From contig NZ_CP102246.1 in NCBI RefSeq assembly GCF_024599795.1, positions 4,588,001 through 4,652,000 on the forward strand: 64,000 nucleotides of DNA, read 5' to 3'. Of this stretch, positions 27,723-36,875 are shown in pieces. A model generated the notes under the pieces. The model worked only from the letters and a program-made list of their open reading frames with translations, did not search any database and had not been told where the DNA came from. The number at the start of each line of letters is the position of its first letter. Position 1 is the first letter of the stretch. A program made the translations under genes and the position numbers. Source of the stretch: Enterobacter cloacae complex sp. R_G8. Its GTDB lineage: Bacteria; Pseudomonadota; Gammaproteobacteria; Enterobacterales; Enterobacteriaceae.

Positions 27723-29060
27723 ATGTTAAACAGTATTTTAGTAATACTTTGTCTGATAGCCGTCAGCGCATTTTTCTCGATATCCGAGATCTCGCTGGCC
27801 GCGTCCCGTAAAATCAAACTTAAGCTGCTTGCCGACGAAGGCAACATCAATGCTTCCCGTATCCTGAAGATGCAGGAAAATCCTGGAACGTTCTTCACCG
27901 TGGTACAAATTGGCCTGAACGCGGTCGCTATTCTCGGCGGTATCGTGGGGGATGCAGCGTTTTCTCCGGCCTTTTACAGCCTGTTCGTCCAGTACATGTC
28001 CGCCGAACTTGCCGAGCAGATGAGCTTTATTCTCTCCTTCTCGCTGGTTACCGGGATGTTCATCCTGTTCGCTGACCTGACCCCGAAACGCATCGGTATG
28101 ATTGCGCCAGAAGCTGTGGCTTTGCGTATCATCAACCCGATGCGCTTCTGCCTGTTCGTGTTCCGTCCGCTGGTGTGGTTCTTCAACGGCCTGGCGAACG
28201 TCATCTTCCGCATCTTTAAACTGCCGATGGTGCGTAAAGATGACATCACCTCCGACGACATCTACGCCGTTGTAGAAGCCGGTGCGCTGGCCGGGGTGCT
28301 GCGTAAGCAGGAGCATGAGCTGATCGAAAATGTGTTCGAGCTGGAATCCCGTACCGTGCCCTCTTCCATGACGGGCCGTGAAAGCGTGATTTGGTTCGAT
28401 CTGCATGAAGACGAGCAGAGCCTGAAGAATAAAGTCGCGGAGCACCCGCACTCTAAATTCCTGGTCTGTAATGAAGATATCGACCACATCATCGGCTATG
28501 TGGACTCCAAAGATCTGCTGAACCGCGTGCTGGCGAACCAAAGCCTGGCGCTCAACAGCGGCGTGCAGATCCGCAATACCCTGATTGTACCGGACACGTT
28601 GACGCTCTCTGAAGCGCTGGAAAGTTTCAAAACCGCCGGTGAAGACTTCGCCGTTATCATGAACGAATACGCGCTGGTGGTGGGCATCATTACCCTCAAC
28701 GACGTCATGACCACGCTGATGGGTGACCTGGTCGGCCAGGGTCTGGAAGAGCAGATTGTGGCGCGTGATGAGAACTCATGGCTGATTGACGGCGCAACGC
28801 CAATCGACGACGTGATGCGCGTGCTGGATATCGACGAGTTCCCGCAGTCAGGCAACTACGAGACCATCGGCGGCTTTATGATGTTTATGCTGCGTAAAAT
28901 CCCAAAGCGCACCGACTCGGTGAAGTTCTCCGGCTACAAGTTTGAAGTGGTGGATATTGATAACTACCGCATCGACCAGTTGCTGGTGACGCGTATTGAT
29001 AACAAACCGACCGTGCTGGTGCCGAAGCTGCCGGATGCGGAAGAGAAGGTGTCAGCGTGA
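27723..29060 (+). CDS. ytfL: CNNM/CorC-family inner-membrane protein YtfL
   Basis: The 445-residue protein matches E. coli YtfL. It has an N-terminal DUF21 (CNNM) membrane domain (residues 1 to about 195, with SISEISLAASRKIKLKLLAD), two CBS domains (about 205-330) and a C-terminal CorC_HlyC domain ending near SGYKFEVVDIDNYRIDQLLV. The family is linked to cation efflux; in E. coli YtfL has been implicated in putrescine or cytoplasmic pH homeostasis. The conserved MLNSILVILCLI start fixes the ATG. Confidence 0.95.
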   Translation: MLNSILVILCLIAVSAFFSISEISLAASRKIKLKLLADEGNINASRILKMQENPGTFFTVVQIGLNAVAILGGIVGDAAFSPAFYSLFVQYMSAELAEQMSFILSFSLVTGMFILFADLTPKRIGMIAPEAVALRIINPMRFCLFVFRPLVWFFNGLANVIFRIFKLPMVRKDDITSDDIYAVVEAGALAGVLRKQEHELIENVFELESRTVPSSMTGRESVIWFDLHEDEQSLKNKVAEHPHSKFLVCNEDIDHIIGYVDSKDLLNRVLANQSLALNSGVQIRNTLIVPDTLTLSEALESFKTAGEDFAVIMNEYALVVGIITLNDVMTTLMGDLVGQGLEEQIVARDENSWLIDGATPIDDVMRVLDIDEFPQSGNYETIGGFMMFMLRKIPKRTDSVKFSGYKFEVVDIDNYRIDQLLVTRIDNKPTVLVPKLPDAEEKVSA

Positions 29061-29064
29061 TAAC

Positions 29065-29097
29065 AAAAGGGCAGTGATTAACTGCCCTTTCTTTTTT
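29065..29097 (+). terminator. Rho-independent terminator of ytfL
   Basis: AAAGGGCAG and CTGCCCTTT form a perfect 9-bp stem and are followed by CTTTTTT, directly after the ytfL stop codon. It marks the left boundary of the Hcp/toxin insertion. Confidence 0.92.
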
Positions 29098-29136
29098 CAC
29101 TCATATGCAGTACGTATCTGACATTGATAAAAAAAA

Positions 29137-29544
29137 TTAGAACGGTGATGAATCCATATATATAAAACTATAGCCTGCAACGTTATTAAATTTAAAGATG
29201 TCACCACTAACCTTAAGATGGATAGAATTATCTTCAATTTTTACATACACATCTGAGGCGGTAGTCACCAGGAAAGGTTCATAGCCACTTCTTAGATCAT
29301 TTAAAAAATCCGCATCCGATTTTTTCGCAGAGTATAGGTAATATTGGTATACATATGGAGTGGTTGCTCCAGCACTACTTTCAGTAATAATTAAAGTTGA
29401 CAAGTCACCAACTTTTTCTCGACGTATAATATCCTGCTCAAGGTAAAGAAACTCATCAACTACACGCCATATGCCACACCCTAACAAAATAATCATGACG
29501 ATTATATATAGCCACTTCTTTTTAAAAACCAGAGCGTTGAGCAT
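29137..29544 (-). CDS. Membrane-anchored protein, candidate immunity to the Ntox44-like toxin
   Basis: I do not recognise the family. The 135-residue protein has one N-terminal membrane helix (about 11-27, WLYIIVMIILLGCGIWRVV) and a periplasmic beta-rich remainder. Its ATG lies inside the 3' end of the toxin gene (23-bp overlap) behind an AGGA sequence, so the two are translationally coupled. Position and topology suggest it protects the periplasm from the toxin encoded just upstream. It is AT-rich like the rest of the insertion. Confidence 0.6.
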   Translation of the reverse strand: MLNALVFKKKWLYIIVMIILLGCGIWRVVDEFLYLEQDIIRREKVGDLSTLIITESSAGATTPYVYQYYLYSAKKSDADFLNDLRSGYEPFLVTTASDVYVKIEDNSIHLKVSGDIFKFNNVAGYSFIYMDSSPF

Positions 29545-29938
29545 AGTCTATTCCTGCTCTAATCCATGTCTGATCGGTTGGATCATCCCCATGTGAATCT
29601 GGCCCTTGATAATTTTTAAAACCAGGGTCGCTGATCCCTGCAAGAATTTGAGCAAGTCCAGCTGCCCGCAATAATATCTCGGGTTGAATTCCGGCGGCAA
29701 TGCCTACCGCTCCGAAATGAAAATTCCCAAAATTTTCGTATTGCCTGCCTAATATGTTTTTATAATCCCAAGGGCCATGCCCTCTTACTTGCTTATAAAA
29801 CCATAAGTAGGTCAGCGCTGACGGGCCATAATGGAACCGCGCAATCATCATGTTGTTTGATAACGAAACGCCAGGTGGAGAAAATGAAGAAATATCATAA
29901 GGAGGTTGAGGCTTAACAGCAATCGCTGGACGTCTCAT
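29522..29938 (-). CDS. Polymorphic toxin type 44 (Ntox44-like) domain protein
   Basis: The 138-residue protein carries the Ntox44 pattern: FYKQVRGHGPWDYKN, then NFHFGAVGIAAGI, LLRAAGLAQ and HGDDPTDQ. Ntox44 is a predicted toxin domain of interbacterial systems. The short N-terminus (MRRPAIAVKPQPP) has no secretion signal, so export would depend on the neighbouring Hcp. The ATG at 29938 follows AAAGGG and lies 1 nt after the hcp stop. The candidate immunity gene overlaps its end. Confidence 0.8.
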   Translation of the reverse strand: MRRPAIAVKPQPPYDISSFSPPGVSLSNNMMIARFHYGPSALTYLWFYKQVRGHGPWDYKNILGRQYENFGNFHFGAVGIAAGIQPEILLRAAGLAQILAGISDPGFKNYQGPDSHGDDPTDQTWIRAGIDYAQRSGF

Positions 29939-29939
29939 G

Positions 29940-30425
29940 TTATGCCCTTTCGTTCCAGCTATCGGAAAAGAGCAAATTCCCATCACAGTGTTTCCATGTT
30001 ATTTTTTCATATCGCATCTCAACACATTCAAGGTGATTATGTTTCTCTTTCGAAGCATCTTTCGTATCATGCATGACAGGCGAAACACCGACAATTTTTA
30101 CGTTTTCAAGAAACATGTTGTTATACTCAACTTCCTGACCCGCATCGTTAATACAATACCATTTAAACTCTGCGCTTATTAACGTTTGACCGCTACAAAC
30201 CGCCTTGAACAGATAGGGAGATGAACAATCAAATTCTTTCATAAAGAGGATACTTGAGTGCTTCCTTGTTCCGGTAATTTTTCCTGTCAATGGATCTGTT
30301 GGAATAGATACATTATGTGAAAACCCATTTACCTCTATACTTGACTCTCTATCTTGTACGTCAACAGCACCTTTTATTAACGCACCACCGTCATCCTTCA
30401 GCCATAAATAAGCAGGAATAGCCAT
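29940..30425 (-). CDS. hcp: Type VI secretion Hcp-family tube protein
   Basis: The 161-residue protein has the typical enterobacterial Hcp start MAIPAYLWLKDDGGALIKG, then SIEVNGFSHNVSIPTD and TGTRKHSSILFMKEFD. Hcp rings stack into the T6SS tube and can carry small effectors in the lumen (known). No other T6SS genes are present in the window, so this is an orphan Hcp unit dedicated to the downstream toxin. A strong AAGGAG Shine-Dalgarno precedes the ATG. Confidence 0.92.
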   Translation of the reverse strand: MAIPAYLWLKDDGGALIKGAVDVQDRESSIEVNGFSHNVSIPTDPLTGKITGTRKHSSILFMKEFDCSSPYLFKAVCSGQTLISAEFKWYCINDAGQEVEYNNMFLENVKIVGVSPVMHDTKDASKEKHNHLECVEMRYEKITWKHCDGNLLFSDSWNERA

Positions 30426-30639
30426 CCTTATAACTCCTTTTCGTTAATGAGATGAGCATTCTTTATGCGTTATTCAATAAGGCCAATAGAGAATCAATTT
30501 TTTATTGTTTTATATCAAAGCGAGAGCACTGAAAGAGCGTTTAAGAATAACTACACAAACTCATACTTCCTCTGGAAAGTGGCAACCAGAAATTTACCGA
30601 TACAACAGAGTCAGAATTATACTTCCCCCCACAAACATC

Positions 30640-30668
30640 AACGGCTCCCATCGGGAGCCGTTTTTTTT
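30640..30668 (+). terminator. Strong terminator next to ytfK
   Basis: AACGGCTCCC and GGGAGCCGTT form a perfect 10-bp stem with an ATC loop, then eight T residues on the plus strand. No credible plus-strand gene lies between it and the ytfL terminator, so it probably marks the right edge of the Hcp insertion. Confidence 0.85.
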
Positions 30669-30689
30669 AACTACTGCATAGCACGTTGG

Positions 30690-30896
30690 TTAAGCCATCT
30701 CAGTTTGCAGACGCATAACCTGACGGTTGACTTCGGACATCACAGACAAGTGCTGTTTGTCCTTCACTTTTGGGACAAGGATCTTGCCCTTATCAAACTC
30801 AAAAGCGCCAACATCCTTGATATACAACCGTCCACGGAACAGGATCTTCACGTACTTCGCCACCTGAAGCGGGTTGTAGCGTTGGAAAATTTTCAT
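30690..30896 (-). CDS. ytfK: SpoT-stimulating protein YtfK (SatS)
   Basis: The 68-residue protein is nearly identical to E. coli YtfK ([20 protein letters not shown]). YtfK binds the catalytic part of SpoT and tilts it towards (p)ppGpp synthesis during phosphate or fatty-acid starvation (known in E. coli). The Shine-Dalgarno AGGAG is well placed. In E. coli ytfK directly faces ytfL; here the Hcp/toxin module separates them. Confidence 0.96.
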   Translation of the reverse strand: MKIFQRYNPLQVAKYVKILFRGRLYIKDVGAFEFDKGKILVPKVKDKQHLSVMSEVNRQVMRLQTEMA

Positions 30897-31220
30897 TCTT
30901 GTATCTCCTGCGAATCATACGCTCTTGCGGCGCCACAATCGGCCCGACTGTTCTGAGCGCAAATTTTGTTGCCCAATGACTATAGACCAGAACTACGTTG
31001 TTACCCAGTGTGCATAAGTTTATTTACCGTTTGATTACAATTATTCAGAATAATCTTTTCAAACTGTGACGACAGGCAGTATAAGCCGTCATTTTTTCAT
31101 GGATATGTGCGTTCGCCCGCAAACTGGCATCGGGATTGCGGGAAAAGCCCATTGATCGCACTTATGATTAAAAGCGTAAGACCAAGTGGTCGGATCACCT
31201 GCATACAATAAGGAAACACC
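30897..31220. promoter_or_regulatory. Divergent promoter region of ytfK and ytfJ
   Basis: The 324-bp gap holds no gene. TATAGT on the minus strand near 30980 is a possible ytfK -10 element. I could not find a convincing PhoB box, although ytfK responds to phosphate starvation in E. coli. Confidence 0.4.
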
Positions 31221-31778
31221 ATGACCCTACGTAACATTCTTGCAGCCGCATGCCTGCTCCTGCCCCTGTGGGCGAGTGCCCACAACATTGAAAAAGGACA
31301 ACGCGTACCGCCAGTCGGCATTGCTGACCGGGGAGAATTGATTCTCGACAATGATAAGTTTAGCTACAAACCGTGGAATAGCGCGCAGCTCGCGGGCAAA
31401 GTGAGAGTTGTACAACATATTGCCGGTCGTACATCTGCAAAAGAGAAAAACGCAAACCTGGTGGAAGCGATCAAGGCCGCAAAATTCCCGCATGACCGCT
31501 ATCAGACCACCACCATTGTGAACACCGACGATGCCATCCCTGGCTCCGGGATGTTTGTGCGCTCAAGCCTTGAGAGCAACAAAAAGCTCTACCCGTGGTC
31601 GCAGTTTATTGTCGACAGCAACGGCGTGATGCGCAAAGCCTGGCAGCTTGAGGAAGAGAGTTCCGCGATTATCGTGCTGGATAAAAATGGCCAGGTGCAG
31701 TGGGTAAAAGACGGGGCGTTGACCCAGGAAGAGGTGCAGCAGGTGGTTGATCTGCTGCACAAGCTACTGGCTCAGTAA
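31221..31778 (+). CDS. ytfJ: Periplasmic thioredoxin-fold protein YtfJ
   Basis: The 185-residue protein matches E. coli YtfJ. Residues 1-20 are a signal peptide ([17 protein letters not shown], cleavage before HNIEKG). The mature part looks like a thioredoxin-like fold ([17 protein letters not shown]) but has no CxxC active site, so it is not a classical thiol oxidoreductase. Function is unknown. Its last 7 bp overlap the convergent cysQ. Confidence 0.93.
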   Translation: MTLRNILAAACLLLPLWASAHNIEKGQRVPPVGIADRGELILDNDKFSYKPWNSAQLAGKVRVVQHIAGRTSAKEKNANLVEAIKAAKFPHDRYQTTTIVNTDDAIPGSGMFVRSSLESNKKLYPWSQFIVDSNGVMRKAWQLEEESSAIIVLDKNGQVQWVKDGALTQEEVQQVVDLLHKLLAQ

Positions 31779-32512
31779 AGAGAGACCCGGAAGCCAGGAT
31801 TGAGGAATGATTCGCGCGGGGTGTAGTCCAGCGGCTTGCCCTGCCAGTCATGAACATGCGCACCCGCGGCCGCGGCTACCGCGTGGCCGGCTGCCGTGTC
31901 CCAGACGTTCGTCGGCCCGAAACGCGGGTAGAGCTGCGCCTGCCCCTCCGCCACCAGGCAGAATTTGAGCGATGAGCCAATCGACGTTGTCTGGTGTTCA
32001 CCCAGCTGTTGCAGGTACTCCTCCAGCTCGCTGTCGCTGTGCGAGCGGCTGATAACCACCAGCGGAGGACGCGCATCGCGCACCTGGATTGGCTTACGCA
32101 CGCCGCACTCTTCCTTCCAGGCTTTGCCTTCCGCAGCGCTGTACATGACTTTCATTACCGGCGCGTAGACCACCCCAAGCACCGCTTTACCCTTGTCGAT
32201 CAGGGCGATATTCACGGTGAATTCACCGTTACGCTTGATAAACTCTTTGGTGCCGTCAAGAGGATCGACCAGCCAGTAACGCTGCCAGTGCTGGCGCTCA
32301 TCCCAGCTCTGCGGCGCTTCTTCGGAAAGCACGGGGATCTCTGGCGTGAGTGCCTGTAGCCCTTTCATGATCACGCCATGCGCCGCGATATCCGCCGCTG
32401 TGACCGGGGAATCATCCGCCTTGCTGACGACATTCATCGGTTGTGCGCCATCATACACCTGCATAATGGCATCACCCGCATCCCGTGCGAGCTGACAAAT
32501 TTTATCTAACAT
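31772..32512 (-). CDS. cysQ: 3'(2'),5'-bisphosphate nucleotidase CysQ
   Basis: The 246-residue enzyme converts PAP, a by-product of sulfate assimilation and ACP phosphopantetheinylation, to AMP and phosphate. The inositol-monophosphatase-like metal sites are present: [18 protein letters not shown] and [16 protein letters not shown]. The ATG at 32512 gives the conserved [20 protein letters not shown] start and the E. coli length; an upstream in-frame start at 32542 is not conserved. The PAP product of the cluster's phosphopantetheinyl transferase would also be its substrate. Confidence 0.96.
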   Translation of the reverse strand: MLDKICQLARDAGDAIMQVYDGAQPMNVVSKADDSPVTAADIAAHGVIMKGLQALTPEIPVLSEEAPQSWDERQHWQRYWLVDPLDGTKEFIKRNGEFTVNIALIDKGKAVLGVVYAPVMKVMYSAAEGKAWKEECGVRKPIQVRDARPPLVVISRSHSDSELEEYLQQLGEHQTTSIGSSLKFCLVAEGQAQLYPRFGPTNVWDTAAGHAVAAAAGAHVHDWQGKPLDYTPRESFLNPGFRVSLY

Positions 32513-32702
32513 TCTCCACCTCTTCGTTAACGCAGTGGGCATAACTCGTTGTTTTATTTATATCGTAATGTGAACAATTCCGCTATCTGTGAAGCAATTC
32601 CGGTTTCATCGCCCTTTTTTCTGGCAGGATTCACACTTCTGTAAGCAACAAACGATAGATACATATTCTTTTGTGGCCTGGATCGAAAAAAGGACTCCTC
32701 TG

Positions 32703-34646
32703 ATGATTAAGTTTAGCGCAACGCTCCTGGCGACGCTGATTGCAGCGAGCGTACAGGCGGCGACGGTCGATCTCCGTATTCTGGAAACCACCGACCTGCA
32801 CAGCAATATGATGGACTTCGATTACTACAAAGATACCCCTACGGAAAAATTCGGACTGGTACGCACGGCAAGTTTGATCAATGCCGCCCGCGATGAAGTG
32901 AAAAATAGCGTGCTGGTCGACAACGGTGATTTGATTCAGGGGAGTCCGCTGGGTGACTACATGGCGGCAAAGGGGCTGAAAAAAGGCGAGATCCACCCGG
33001 TGTATAAAGCGATGAACACCCTGGATTATACCGTCGGCAACCTCGGGAACCACGAATTCAACTATGGTCTGAAATACCTGCACGATGCGCTGGCAGGCGC
33101 AAAATTCCCGTACGTTAACGCCAATATCATCGACGTTAAGACCAAAAAGCCGCTTTTCACCCCTTATCTGATTAAAGAGACCGAGGTTGTTGATCAGGAC
33201 GGTAAAAAGCAGACGCTGAAAATTGGCTACATCGGCTTTGTACCTCCCCAGATCATGACCTGGGATAAAGCCAATCTCACCGGCAAAGTCACCGTTAACG
33301 ACATCACCGAAACGGCGCGTAAATACGTACCGGAGATGCGTGAAAAAGGGGCGGATGTTGTGGTCGTTGTCGCCCACTCGGGCCTCTCGGCCGATCCGTA
33401 CCAGGTGATGGCGGAAAACTCAGTTTACTACCTGAGCGAAGTGCCGGGCGTGGACGCGATCCTCTTCGGCCACGCTCATGCGGTCTTCCCGGGTAAGGAT
33501 TTTGCCAGCATCAAAGGGGCAGACATCGACAAGGGAACGCTCAACGGCGTGCCGGCGGTAATGCCCGGCATGTGGGGCGACCATCTTGGCGTGGTGGATC
33601 TGGTGCTCAATAACGACAGCGGCAGCTGGAAGGTGACCGGATCCAAAGCCGAAGCGCGCCCCATTTACGATGCTGCCGCCAAAAAATCACTGGCGGCTGA
33701 AGACCAAAAACTTCTCGACGTGCTCAAACATGACCACGACGCCACCCGCGAATTCGTCAGCAAGCCGATCGGCAAATCCGCCGACAACATGTACAGCTAT
33801 CTGGCGCTGGTACAGGATGACCCAACCGTTCAGGTGGTCAATATGGCGCAGAAAGCCTATGCCGAACATTTTGTTCAGGGCGATCCGGACTTAGCCAACC
33901 TGCCGGTGCTTTCCGCCGCCGCACCGTTCAAAGTGGGCGGACGTAAAAATGATCCGGCCAGCTACGTTGAAGTGGAAAAAGGCCAGCTGACGTTCCGTAA
34001 CGCCGCCGATCTCTATCTCTATCCGAACACACTGGTCGTGGTTAAAGCAACGGGTAAAGAGGTGAAAGAGTGGCTGGAATGCTCCGCCGGGCAGTTTAAC
34101 CAGATCGATCCGAAGAGCAGCAAGCCGCAGTCGTTGATTAACTGGGACGGGTTCCGCACCTATAACTTCGACGTTATCGACGGGGTGGATTATCAGATTG
34201 ATGTCACCCAACCCGCGAAATATGACGGCGAGTGTCAGGCCATTCATCCGCAGGCAGAGCGCATCAAAAACCTGACCTTCAAGGGCAAGCCTGTCGATCC
34301 GGCGGCCACCTTCCTGGTGGTGACCAATAACTATCGCGCGTATGGCGGCAAATTTGCCGGCACCGGCGATAGCCACATTGCCTTTGCATCCCCGGATGAG
34401 AACCGCTCAGTGCTGGCCGCCTGGATCAGCGCAGAGTCGAAAAAGGCGGGAGAGATTCATCCGGCGGTCGATAACAACTGGCGTCTGGCCCCGATCCACA
34501 GCGATACCCCACTGGATATTCGCATTGAAACGTCCCCGTCGGATAAGGCTGCGGCGTTTATTAAGGAGAAGGCGCAGTATCCGATGAAGAAGGTGGCGAC
34601 GGATGATATCGGGTTCGCCATTTATCAGGTGGATTTAAGTAAGTAA
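32703..34646 (+). CDS. cpdB: 2',3'-cyclic-nucleotide 2'-phosphodiesterase/3'-nucleotidase CpdB
   Basis: The 647-residue periplasmic enzyme matches E. coli CpdB. It has a signal peptide ([16 protein letters not shown], then ATVD), a metallophosphoesterase domain with [29 protein letters not shown] and [10 protein letters not shown], and a C-terminal 5'-nucleotidase substrate domain. It lets the cell use extracellular nucleotides. The ATG at 32703 starts the signal peptide; the in-frame ATG at 32589 lies in the leader. Confidence 0.97.
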   Translation: MIKFSATLLATLIAASVQAATVDLRILETTDLHSNMMDFDYYKDTPTEKFGLVRTASLINAARDEVKNSVLVDNGDLIQGSPLGDYMAAKGLKKGEIHPVYKAMNTLDYTVGNLGNHEFNYGLKYLHDALAGAKFPYVNANIIDVKTKKPLFTPYLIKETEVVDQDGKKQTLKIGYIGFVPPQIMTWDKANLTGKVTVNDITETARKYVPEMREKGADVVVVVAHSGLSADPYQVMAENSVYYLSEVPGVDAILFGHAHAVFPGKDFASIKGADIDKGTLNGVPAVMPGMWGDHLGVVDLVLNNDSGSWKVTGSKAEARPIYDAAAKKSLAAEDQKLLDVLKHDHDATREFVSKPIGKSADNMYSYLALVQDDPTVQVVNMAQKAYAEHFVQGDPDLANLPVLSAAAPFKVGGRKNDPASYVEVEKGQLTFRNAADLYLYPNTLVVVKATGKEVKEWLECSAGQFNQIDPKSSKPQSLINWDGFRTYNFDVIDGVDYQIDVTQPAKYDGECQAIHPQAERIKNLTFKGKPVDPAATFLVVTNNYRAYGGKFAGTGDSHIAFASPDENRSVLAAWISAESKKAGEIHPAVDNNWRLAPIHSDTPLDIRIETSPSDKAAAFIKEKAQYPMKKVATDDIGFAIYQVDLSK

Positions 34647-34687
34647 AAGCAAAACGGCAACGCACGTTACTGTTTTTAGTGTTTATT

Positions 34688-34720
34688 CCCTCTCCCTGTG
34701 GGAGAGGGTTAGGGTGAGGG
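34688..34720. repeat. CCCTCTCCC/GGGAGAGGG palindrome with TTAGGGTGAGGG flank
   Basis: A 9-bp perfect stem with a TGT loop is followed by TTAGGGTGAGGG, between cpdB and ytfH. It belongs to the same dispersed family as the copies at 851, 9305 and 9374. Confidence 0.82.
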
Positions 34721-34744
34721 CATCAGACCGCACATTCCCGGCTT

Positions 34745-35125
34745 TTACGCCGCACGCTCATCCCGGCTCGCCAGCACCTTCGGCGTATTCACCTCTATCC
34801 AGTCCGCCAGCGCGGCCACTTTCTCGCTCACCTCTACGCCAAGCGGCGTCAGGCTATACTCAACGTGCGGCGGTACAACAGGATACGAAACGCGATCGAC
34901 AAAACCGTCATGCTCCAGTGCCTGCAGCGACTGGGCCAGCATCTTCTCGCTCACGCCGCCCATTTTACGGCGCAGATCGCTGAAGCGGTGCGTTCCATCA
35001 CGTAGCGCCACCAGGATCAGAACCCCCCAGCGGCTGGTGACATGTTTGAGCACCTCTCTGGACGGGCACTGCTCCGCGAAGAGATTACCATCGCGCATTT
35101 GTTCGCTGAGTGTCGGTATCGTCAT
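34745..35125 (-). CDS. ytfH: HxlR-family regulator YtfH (QorR)
   Basis: This 126-residue winged-helix protein matches E. coli YtfH. The HxlR core is clear: CPSREVLKHVTSRWGVLILV, HRFSDLRRKMGGVSEKMLAQ and PPHVEYSLTPLG. The conserved cysteine (in FAEQCPSRE) is the residue by which related QorR/HypR proteins sense reactive electrophiles or quinones. It is divergent from qorB, its presumed target. Confidence 0.94.
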   Translation of the reverse strand: MTIPTLSEQMRDGNLFAEQCPSREVLKHVTSRWGVLILVALRDGTHRFSDLRRKMGGVSEKMLAQSLQALEHDGFVDRVSYPVVPPHVEYSLTPLGVEVSEKVAALADWIEVNTPKVLASRDERAA

Positions 35126-35214
35126 TTAATACTTACCTTTTTGTACGTACTTACTAAAAGTTAGTTATGGTGCTAGTGTGCCACAACACCAGACAAACAC
35201 GAAGGAGATTGATC

Positions 35215-36063
35215 ATGATCGCGATTACCGGCGCTACCGGCCAGCTTGGCCGCCTCGTTATCGAACAGCTGTTAAAAACCGTCCCGGCAAACCAGATTGT
35301 GGCTATTGTGCGTAACCCGGCGAAAGCGGAAGCTCTGAGCCAGCAGGGTATTGTGGTTCGTCAGGGCGATTACACCGACCAGGCCGCGTTGACCACAGCG
35401 CTGAAGGGTGTGGAGAAACTTCTGCTGATCTCATCCAGCGAAGTGGGTCAGCGCGCCACGCAGCACCAGAACGTCATCAACGCTGCCAAAGCGACTGGCG
35501 TGACATTTATCGCCTACACCAGCCTGCTGCATGCGGATAACTCACCGCTGGGCCTGCACGTTGAGCACGTTGCCACGGAAAAAGCGCTGGCGGCATCCGG
35601 CATTCCTTATGCCCTGCTGCGCAACGGCTGGTATACCGAAAACTACCTGGCGAGCGCGCCGCCTGCGCTGGAACACGGCGTGTTTATCGGTGCCGCAGGT
35701 GAAGGCAAAATCGCCTCAGCCACCCGAGCGGATTACGCGGCGGCAGCGGCAAAAGTGGTTTCGGAAGAGGGCCACGCTGGCAAGGTCTATGAACTGGCAG
35801 GCGACAGCGCGTGGACGCTGAGCGAACTGGCGGCTGAACTGAGCAAGCAGAGCGGTAAACCGGTGGTTTATCAAAACATGAGCGAAGCGGATTTCGCCGC
35901 TGCGCTGAAGAGTGTCGGCCTGCCTGCCGGGCTGGCGAATATGCTGGCGGACTCTGATATGGGCGCATCTAAAGGCGGGCTCTTTGATGATAGCCATACG
36001 CTGAGCAAACTGATTGGGCGACCAACCACGTCGCTGGCTGAAAGCGTTAAAACCATTTTGTAA
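35215..36063 (+). CDS. qorB: NAD(P)H:quinone oxidoreductase QorB (YtfG)
   Basis: The 282-residue atypical short-chain dehydrogenase starts MIAITGATGQLGRLVIEQLL, the NmrA-like NADPH-binding motif, and matches E. coli QorB (YtfG). It reduces quinones with NADPH. The ATG at 35215 follows GAAGGAG; the in-frame ATG at 35167 lies in the promoter. In E. coli, ytfG is followed by ytfF; here the biosynthetic cluster intervenes. Confidence 0.94.
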   Translation: MIAITGATGQLGRLVIEQLLKTVPANQIVAIVRNPAKAEALSQQGIVVRQGDYTDQAALTTALKGVEKLLLISSSEVGQRATQHQNVINAAKATGVTFIAYTSLLHADNSPLGLHVEHVATEKALAASGIPYALLRNGWYTENYLASAPPALEHGVFIGAAGEGKIASATRADYAAAAAKVVSEEGHAGKVYELAGDSAWTLSELAAELSKQSGKPVVYQNMSEADFAAALKSVGLPAGLANMLADSDMGASKGGLFDDSHTLSKLIGRPTTSLAESVKTIL

Positions 36064-36086
36064 CGGGAAAACCATTTTTTCGCGAT

Positions 36087-36110
36087 GCCGGGTAATTCTC
36101 CTTACCCGGC
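36087..36110 (+). terminator. Hairpin after qorB
   Basis: GCCGGGTAA and TTACCCGGC form a perfect 9-bp stem with a TTCTCC loop. No T-run follows. It probably defines the qorB 3' end and marks the left junction of the biosynthetic island. Confidence 0.55.
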
Positions 36111-36161
36111 CTGCACTTATATGGCATTCTGTCCCCCACTTTCGTTGCCAGTGCCTCTGCT

Positions 36162-36875
36162 ATGTTGACAGCCATAAACACGGATTCAGCGCCCCTTTTT
36201 ATCTATACCGCTGAGATGGGACACATCGTGCCTCTCCCCGCGCTGCGCTATTGCATGGTCTCGTTCGTCATGTCTGATTATCACGACGGACTATTTGCTG
36301 AATGGGGCATCCCCTTTCCCGCAAAGCTCCACAGCGCCGTGGTAAAACGCAAAGCGGAGTACCTTGCCGCACGTTATGCCGCGCAGAGAATACTGCAATC
36401 CTGTGGCTGTGACGGCACGCCGGGCACCGCCCCGGACCGCTCTCCGCTTTGGCCTGCCGGGTGGCGAGGTAGTATCTCACACTCACATGAATGGGCTCTG
36501 GCGGTAGTTGTACCTGAAGATTCAGGCCTGACGCCAGGCATTGATATTGAGTTTTCTGCACCGGAGATAATGCAGCGAACCGCACATCTCTTTACCACCT
36601 CTGAGGAGCAGGCATACCTTGCAACCTGCCCGATGGAGGCTGGTAGAGCACAGCTCATCACTTTTTCGGCGAAGGAGAGTCTGTATAAAGCGCTCTATCC
36701 TGTCGTTGGCCGCGTCTTAGACTTTGACGCAGCCCGCGTATGCAAAATAGAGCCTGTACACCAGAGGATCACCCTTGAACTGACCCGAACGCTTTCAGCG
36801 CGTCACATTAAAGGCAGCCAGATCCAAGGCTACTATCACCTTTCAGGCGACAGAGTTATCACGCTCATGGCCTGA
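36162..36875 (+). CDS. 4'-phosphopantetheinyl transferase (EntD/Sfp type)
   Basis: The 237-residue protein has the PPTase motifs in order: KRKAEYLAARYAAQ, PLWPAGWRGSISHSHEWAL, GIDIEF near residue 127 (Mg-binding Asp/Glu) and FSAKESLYKALYP near 168. It would load phosphopantetheine from CoA onto the two carrier domains of the megasynthase. An internal ATG at 36216 gives a length nearer to EntD and may be the true start; neither start has a good Shine-Dalgarno. It converges on the cluster operon, overlapping the hydrolase gene by 33 bp. Confidence 0.87.
   Translation: MLTAINTDSAPLFIYTAEMGHIVPLPALRYCMVSFVMSDYHDGLFAEWGIPFPAKLHSAVVKRKAEYLAARYAAQRILQSCGCDGTPGTAPDRSPLWPAGWRGSISHSHEWALAVVVPEDSGLTPGIDIEFSAPEIMQRTAHLFTTSEEQAYLATCPMEAGRAQLITFSAKESLYKALYPVVGRVLDFDAARVCKIEPVHQRITLELTRTLSARHIKGSQIQGYYHLSGDRVITLMA

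Noticed and set aside
30465..30956. 163-codon plus-strand frame across the hcp upstream region and ytfK
   Set aside because: It runs through a strong terminator and antisense to ytfK, and its translation has no recognisable features.
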